NCBI GenBank assembly: GCA_017871115.1
Contig: JAFCIZ010000007.1
Coordinates: forward strand, 806,001-870,000
Direction: 5' to 3'
Source: Cunninghamella blakesleeana
Lineage: Eukaryota; Mucoromycota; Mucoromycetes; Mucorales; Cunninghamellaceae
DNA length: 64,000 bases
The notes below the pieces were generated by a model that saw only the letters and a program-made list of their open reading frames with translations, was not told the DNA's origin and did not search any database. The translations under genes were made by a program, and so were the position numbers. Below, piece by piece: positions 59,846 to 64,000 of this stretch. How positions within the stretch are numbered: the stretch's first letter is position 1; each line of letters begins with the position of its first letter.

Positions 59846-61069
59846 ATGACATCTCCACCTACTACCCCACATACCTTAACATCAAATAATAATAATAGTA
59901 ATAATAATAATAACAAAAGAAAAAGGGGGTCTATCCATGAATCATCTGCTACTATAACATCATCACAATTAACACCTATAGCTCAACTTCCTCCACCATT
60001 AATGCCATATCACCCAGGAACACCCCATGTTGTATCAATGGTTCCAGTTTATCACCACCACCCATCTCCTTATTATATTTCCATTGCTTCCCCACCAGCT
60101 TTACATCCATTACATCATCCTTCAACTTCCCCTTCTTCTCAACAAATAAATAATAATAATGATCTGAAATCAAATTTAACTACTTCACCAAGATATGAAC
60201 GTATTTTACCAAAAAGACCATCTGAAGCGTCAATATCTTCCTCGTCCCCATCAGGCTATACACCTTTATCTCCTTATCCTATACCACCACCCTCTTCCTC
60301 CTCCTCTCATTCTAATCCACCACCTCAACCTTCTCCATTATCTTTACCGCAACATTATTATCCTCCTCCTCCTCCCCCTCCTCCTCCACTTTCTTCATCT
60401 TCATCATCACCTCACCTTCAACCTTCTACAGCAGATCAACGTGAAAAAGCAAGAAAGATATCTCATAGTGCTATAGAAAAAAGAAGAAGGGAAAGAATTA
60501 ATGACAAAATTATGCAATTAAAAAAAATCATCCCGGCATGCGAACATCAAGAAAATCTACACAAATTATCAATTTTACAAAGTGCTATTGATTATATTAC
60601 ATATTTAAAAAATGTAGTGGAAGAACAACAACAAAATAAAAAGGTTCATAATAGTAATAATAATAATAATAGTAGTGGTAATAGTAACAAGGACTTATCT
60701 ACATCTCTAACATCACCTTCTACCTCGAATTCATCTTCTTCATCCTCATCACCATCACCAAATTCTTCACCTAAAAAAAGCAATAAAGATCACCATATTA
60801 TATACCCTGATCCAACGTCATTAAACAACAATAACAATCATAAAATAGAAAAAAATAATGGTGATGATAAAGAAGAAAAGAAAAAGAAAAATGATACGTG
60901 TATTATTGAACCTTTAAAACCAATTGATATTATGAAAAAAAATAGCACTGCTTCTACTTTATGCCATACATCTGCACCACCCACTCCTAATGGTTATTCA
61001 ACTTCTCCTCCACATCCATTTTCATTAAAAAAATCAACCCATATGAATTTAGATACAATATTATCTTAA
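59846..61069 (+). CDS. bHLH transcription factor, class B (CACGTG-type)
   Basis: A single exon encodes 407 aa. The bHLH domain covers about residues 201-260: basic region KISHSAIEKRRRERIN, helix 1 IMQLKKIIPA, loop, helix 2 KLSILQSAIDYITYLKNVVEE. H207, E211 and R215 sit at the positions (5, 9, 13) that define E-box CACGTG recognition. No leucine zipper follows; the sequence after helix 2 is Gln/Asn/Ser-rich. The N-terminal 190 residues are Pro/Ser/His-rich with a run of prolines. Fungal relatives of this class control phosphate, lipid, glycolysis or carbon metabolism; the subtype cannot be fixed here. The lack of Tyr at the SREBP position argues against SREBP. Confidence 0.88.
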   Translation: MTSPPTTPHTLTSNNNNSNNNNNKRKRGSIHESSATITSSQLTPIAQLPPPLMPYHPGTPHVVSMVPVYHHHPSPYYISIASPPALHPLHHPSTSPSSQQINNNNDLKSNLTTSPRYERILPKRPSEASISSSSPSGYTPLSPYPIPPPSSSSSHSNPPPQPSPLSLPQHYYPPPPPPPPPLSSSSSSPHLQPSTADQREKARKISHSAIEKRRRERINDKIMQLKKIIPACEHQENLHKLSILQSAIDYITYLKNVVEEQQQNKKVHNSNNNNNSSGNSNKDLSTSLTSPSTSNSSSSSSSPSPNSSPKKSNKDHHIIYPDPTSLNNNNNHKIEKNNGDDKEEKKKKNDTCIIEPLKPIDIMKKNSTASTLCHTSAPPTPNGYSTSPPHPFSLKKSTHMNLDTILS

Positions 61070-61306
61070 TCATTATTATATATGTTTATATATAATTCGT
61101 GTAATATATTCTTAATAATAACAATAATTTATATATTATTAAATAAATAAAAGTAATGTATTAAAAAAAACATTATTATCTATTGTTATTGTAAATTAAT
61201 AAGTTAATGTATTAAGAAAAAAGAAAAAAAGTTTACATATAATGTATATGATATGAATAAAATAATAGCATAAAAAATAGAGAGGTATATATATATATAT
61301 AAATGG

Positions 61307-61337
<31 letters not shown>

Positions 61338-61487
61338 GATTCTCTCATTTAAATTAGTCTATCTAAAATATATATATAAATAATAAATCAATAGTATACT
61401 AAATATCCAATAAATAAAAAGATTTCAAAAAAAAAAATATATTATATATATATATATATATGTTGAAAAAAAATGTATGAATCTAAT
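61070..61487. other. Convergent intergenic spacer
   Basis: 418 bp between the bHLH stop (+) and the squalene synthase stop (-). A T26 run (61311-61337) and AT microsatellites; nothing else recognised. Confidence 0.5.
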
Positions 61488-63439
61488 TTAAACTAAGATA
61501 TTGATAAATGGCAATACCAATAAGACCAACAATGATAGGTAATAAGAGAGAGGAGGGAGAGGAGGACTTAACAACTGCTTCAGAAGGTTGAATATTGGCT
61601 TCAATCCATTGCTCAATCTAAATATATAAATATATATCAGTCATGCATCTTTCGATATTTTTATATTTAAAATTCTTAATATTTAAATGGTTTTTTTACC
61701 TTTCCGATAGCCATAGAGATCTTCATAAAGTTAGGATCAGTAGCGTCATTCTTTTGAGATATGACATGAATATATTCATGGAAAATAGCTACTACATTAT
61801 CCATATTAGTACTGGCTGAAATCAATTTCACAGCTTCCCCTTTTCTAATCTTTACATTACGATGGTATACATCCATGTTATTAAATACCAATGCTAAAGT
61901 AGAAATGGCCATGACTTGAGGAATAGCACAAAAGTTGAAGACTGATTGATTTTTTAATTTGGATAAATAAGTTAGTACATCAGGGACTAATTCTAATACA
62001 TTTAATACCATGGCACTTAAACAAGCACGAGCCTATTTTTTTTTATTTTTGTTTTTTTTAAAAAAAAAAAAATGGAGTAAAAGATGATGGTTATTTTTTA
62101 ATGATATATATAACTTTTTTTTTCGTATATATATCTTTACCTTTTCACGGTTTTCGGGAAGAATAAGATCGCCAAAGTTATCAACATAGTTTCCCCAAAT
62201 TTCCTTTGGCCAGAATTGACGACCATCATCCAAATCTTCACGATAGTCACGAATGATGTTTGTCTTTTGTAAAAACAAACCCATGGAATTGGAACGTGTT
62301 TTATCTTCAGCAATGGCAGGATCTTCTAAACCAGAAGCAGCAAACAAATCAGATAACCCATACCCAACTAACCCAGCTACATAATAACAATATAAATCAA
62401 AGTCTTTAATGGTAGCCACAGAAGTATTAACCCGATGTTCTCCTGTAGCATAGTCAGCCATTCCATTTCCCATTAATCTTGTAATCTCGGCAATCACCTT
62501 TTGAAATTCGGGTTTAAGATTTAAAAAGGATTCGATGATGATGTCAAAATTAACTAATAAATCACGATCCTTTTCATTAGGTCCATCTAAATATTATAAA
62601 AGTAAAGTAAAAGAGAAAGAGAAAGAGAAACAAAAAGGTTATTGTTTGTTTTATGTTTAGTAAAAGGGCGTATTGTCTTTTATGAGTGCATGTGCGTGTG
62701 TCTGTTAGTTCGTCCGTTTCCTCTCTCCATATGTACCTTTTATTCTTTCCCTTAAATATATATATATATATATATATACTTTTTCATCCTCTCACATCTG
62801 CTCTTTCTCTCTCCTATTTTGTTATATAATCCTTTGGATTAACTTACTTTCATTAAAAGTCCATCCTTTTTGATAAATAATAGTATCAAAAGAACGTAAT
62901 AACTCAACTTTTCTATCCAAGTTTAAGGTCATATCATCTTCAATTGTATCTAAACCACGTAAAACAAGATAAAACAAACAAATCTTTAATAGAAGAAGAA
63001 CATTAGTTCATACATACACTCTATTATCCATCATATATGTCAAAATAAATAAATAAATAAATAATAGAATATAACTTACAGCGTCTCTAAGATCATCATC
63101 AAGTTCTTGAATGACAGCAGCAAAACTACGAGAAGTCTAAAATAAATAAATACATAAATAAATATATATATATAAATATATTAGTATAATATACATAAAT
63201 AGACAACTTTTAAATAAACTTTAATAATAATAATAATAAGAAACCTTTTTTCCCCTTTTTATATATATTATTTCATACTTTACCTTATTTAAATAATAAT
63301 AACATTTTTGTTTAGTAGGATCAGCTTTTAAAGCTTTTTGATGAGCTAAATGATTTTTAGACTTTGGAGAAAACTTATAATCTATCAAAGCTTTTAACTC
63401 TGAGGGATGAGTAATAGAAGCTAAAACGGCAGACAACAT
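61488..63439 (-). CDS. ERG9: Squalene synthase (farnesyl-diphosphate farnesyltransferase)
   Basis: Six exons: 63284-63439, 63080-63136, 62848-62983, 62141-62586, 61700-62032, 61488-61616 (1257 nt, 418 aa). The enzyme condenses two farnesyl diphosphates to squalene using NADPH, the first committed step of ergosterol synthesis, at the ER. Signature segments: CYYYLNKTSRSFAAVIQEL, the first Asp-rich motif VLRGLDTIEDDM (D83-D87), YCYYVAGLVGYGLSDLF, LFLQKTNIIRDYREDLDDGRQFWP (second Asp-rich motif), and ARACLSAMVLNVLELVPDVLTYL. A C-terminal hydrophobic tail would anchor it to the ER. In the frame as assembled the tail ends LPPLSYYLSLLVLLVLPF and stops at TAA 61488-61490. A frame shifted by one base at the CT-rich tract 61545-61567 would give a more typical anchor ending at 61483. 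Confidence 0.95.
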
Positions 63440-63942
63440 GACTTATAGATGAAACGAGGTTAGAAAAGAAAAAGAGGAAGAAAGAGGAAATAATAATAAA
63501 AATAAAAATGCTCAATTTTTTAAAAAAATTTAAAAAAGTGAATTTCGAAGTCCGTTATCGATTTTTATTATTATTATTATTATATAATGAACATTTTTAT
63601 TTTATTAGGATTATCATTAAAAATAATATATATTACATATTTTTCTTTCTATTTCTTTTATTTTTGTGAATTGATCAACCACAACATTTATTAATATAAA
63701 AAACAACATTAGATGTTACACATGAAAATCGACGGAGTTTAATATTATATTTTTTTATATTTACACATATAATCCCTCTTTTTTTTCCTTCTAATAAATA
63801 TAAGTGTATAGAAATATATTACATATATATATATATATATATTAAACAAGTACATGAACAATAATTGAATATAAAACACGAATGAATAAATAAAACAAGT
63901 TATTATTGAAATAAATAAATAGGATAATATATTAATTTTCTT
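63440..63942. other. Intergenic region upstream of ERG9
   Basis: 503 bp of AT-rich DNA holding the ERG9 5' region. A TCGATTTT/AAAATCGA pair occurs at about 63559-63568 and 63725-63734. No gene recognised. Confidence 0.45.
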
Positions 63943-64000
63943 TTAAAAAGATAAGAATAAATGTCTGAAAGGATCATTAAGGCCTGTAGCACCATACTGT
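63943..64000 (-). CDS. Possible 3' end of a further minus-strand gene (partial)
   Basis: Reading leftward from the window edge, one frame gives QYGATGLNDPFRHLFLSF and then TAA at 63943-63945. The short stretch is less A/T-biased than the flanking spacer, as coding DNA here is. Eighteen residues are too few to assign a family, so chance cannot be excluded. Confidence 0.3.
   Translation of the reverse strand, partial: QYGATGLNDPFRHLFLSF

Noticed and set aside
1..64000. CRISPR arrays, insertion sequences, retroelements or viral genes
   Set aside because: No spaced direct repeats, transposase, reverse transcriptase or integrase motifs; direct repeats seen are simple AT, CT and triplet microsatellites.

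Overview
The window looks like nuclear DNA of an early-diverging filamentous fungus, most plausibly Mucoromycota. The evidence is very AT-rich intergenic DNA, many short GT..AG introns (about 60-130 nt), a class IV chitin synthase, a fungal P-type H+-ATPase, Eaf6, an Mga2/Spt23-like factor and a Dal5-type permease. Mitochondria are implied by mL49 and GUF1. The species cannot be named from the sequence. No transposon ORF, CRISPR array or rRNA is visible. The picture is an ordinary, gene-dense chromosome arm.

Layout. 0.2-1.7 kb (+): 5'-partial, possibly broken kelch-repeat membrane protein. 3.3-4.0 kb (+): small N-myristoylated CRIB (Cdc42/Rac-binding) protein. 4.5-5.6 kb (+): CYS3/Met4-like bZIP factor. 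6.7-7.0 kb (+): mitoribosomal mL49. 7.3-11.1 kb (-): AP-1 gamma-adaptin. 11.9-12.9 kb (-): ACOT13-type hotdog thioesterase. 13.1-13.9 kb (-): NuA4 subunit Eaf6. 14.3-20.6 kb (+): 1600-aa fusion of fatty acyl-CoA reductase with a GNPAT/PlsB-type acyltransferase. 20.9-22.95 kb (-): UCH37/UCHL5 deubiquitinase. 23.3-28.1 kb (+): Pan1/intersectin-like scaffold (EH-EH-coiled coil-WH2-SH3-SH3). 29.1-31.0 kb (+): Dal5-like MFS permease. 31.7-34.7 kb (-): plasma-membrane H+-ATPase. 36.4-41.6 kb (-): class IV chitin synthase. 42.9-46.9 kb (+): mitochondrial GUF1/LepA in 20 exons. 47.3-48.7 kb (-): disordered protein of unknown function. 49.2-51.75 kb (-): USP12/46-type deubiquitinase. 53.2-57.3 kb (+): Mga2/Spt23-like IPT-ankyrin factor. 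58.4-59.2 kb (+): cluster of three box C/D snoRNAs, the middle one U14. 59.8-61.1 kb (+): class B bHLH factor. 61.5-63.4 kb (-): squalene synthase. The last 60 bases may hold the 3' end of another minus-strand gene.

Exon chains were assembled by hand from splice sites and protein family conservation. For every complete multi-exon gene the summed coding length is divisible by three. Several products share cellular themes: polarised growth, endocytosis and cell wall (CRIB protein, Pan1-like, AP-1, chitin synthase, H+-ATPase), lipid metabolism (FAR-acyltransferase, thioesterase, Mga2-like factor, squalene synthase), ubiquitin removal (UCHL5, USP12/46) and ribosome biogenesis or mitochondrial translation (snoRNAs, mL49, GUF1). 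There is no sign that they form a cluster with a single function.

The observations most worth following up are the reductase-acyltransferase fusion with a degenerate acyltransferase motif I, the U14-containing snoRNA cluster, the EH/WH2/SH3 scaffold, and the myristoylated CRIB protein.
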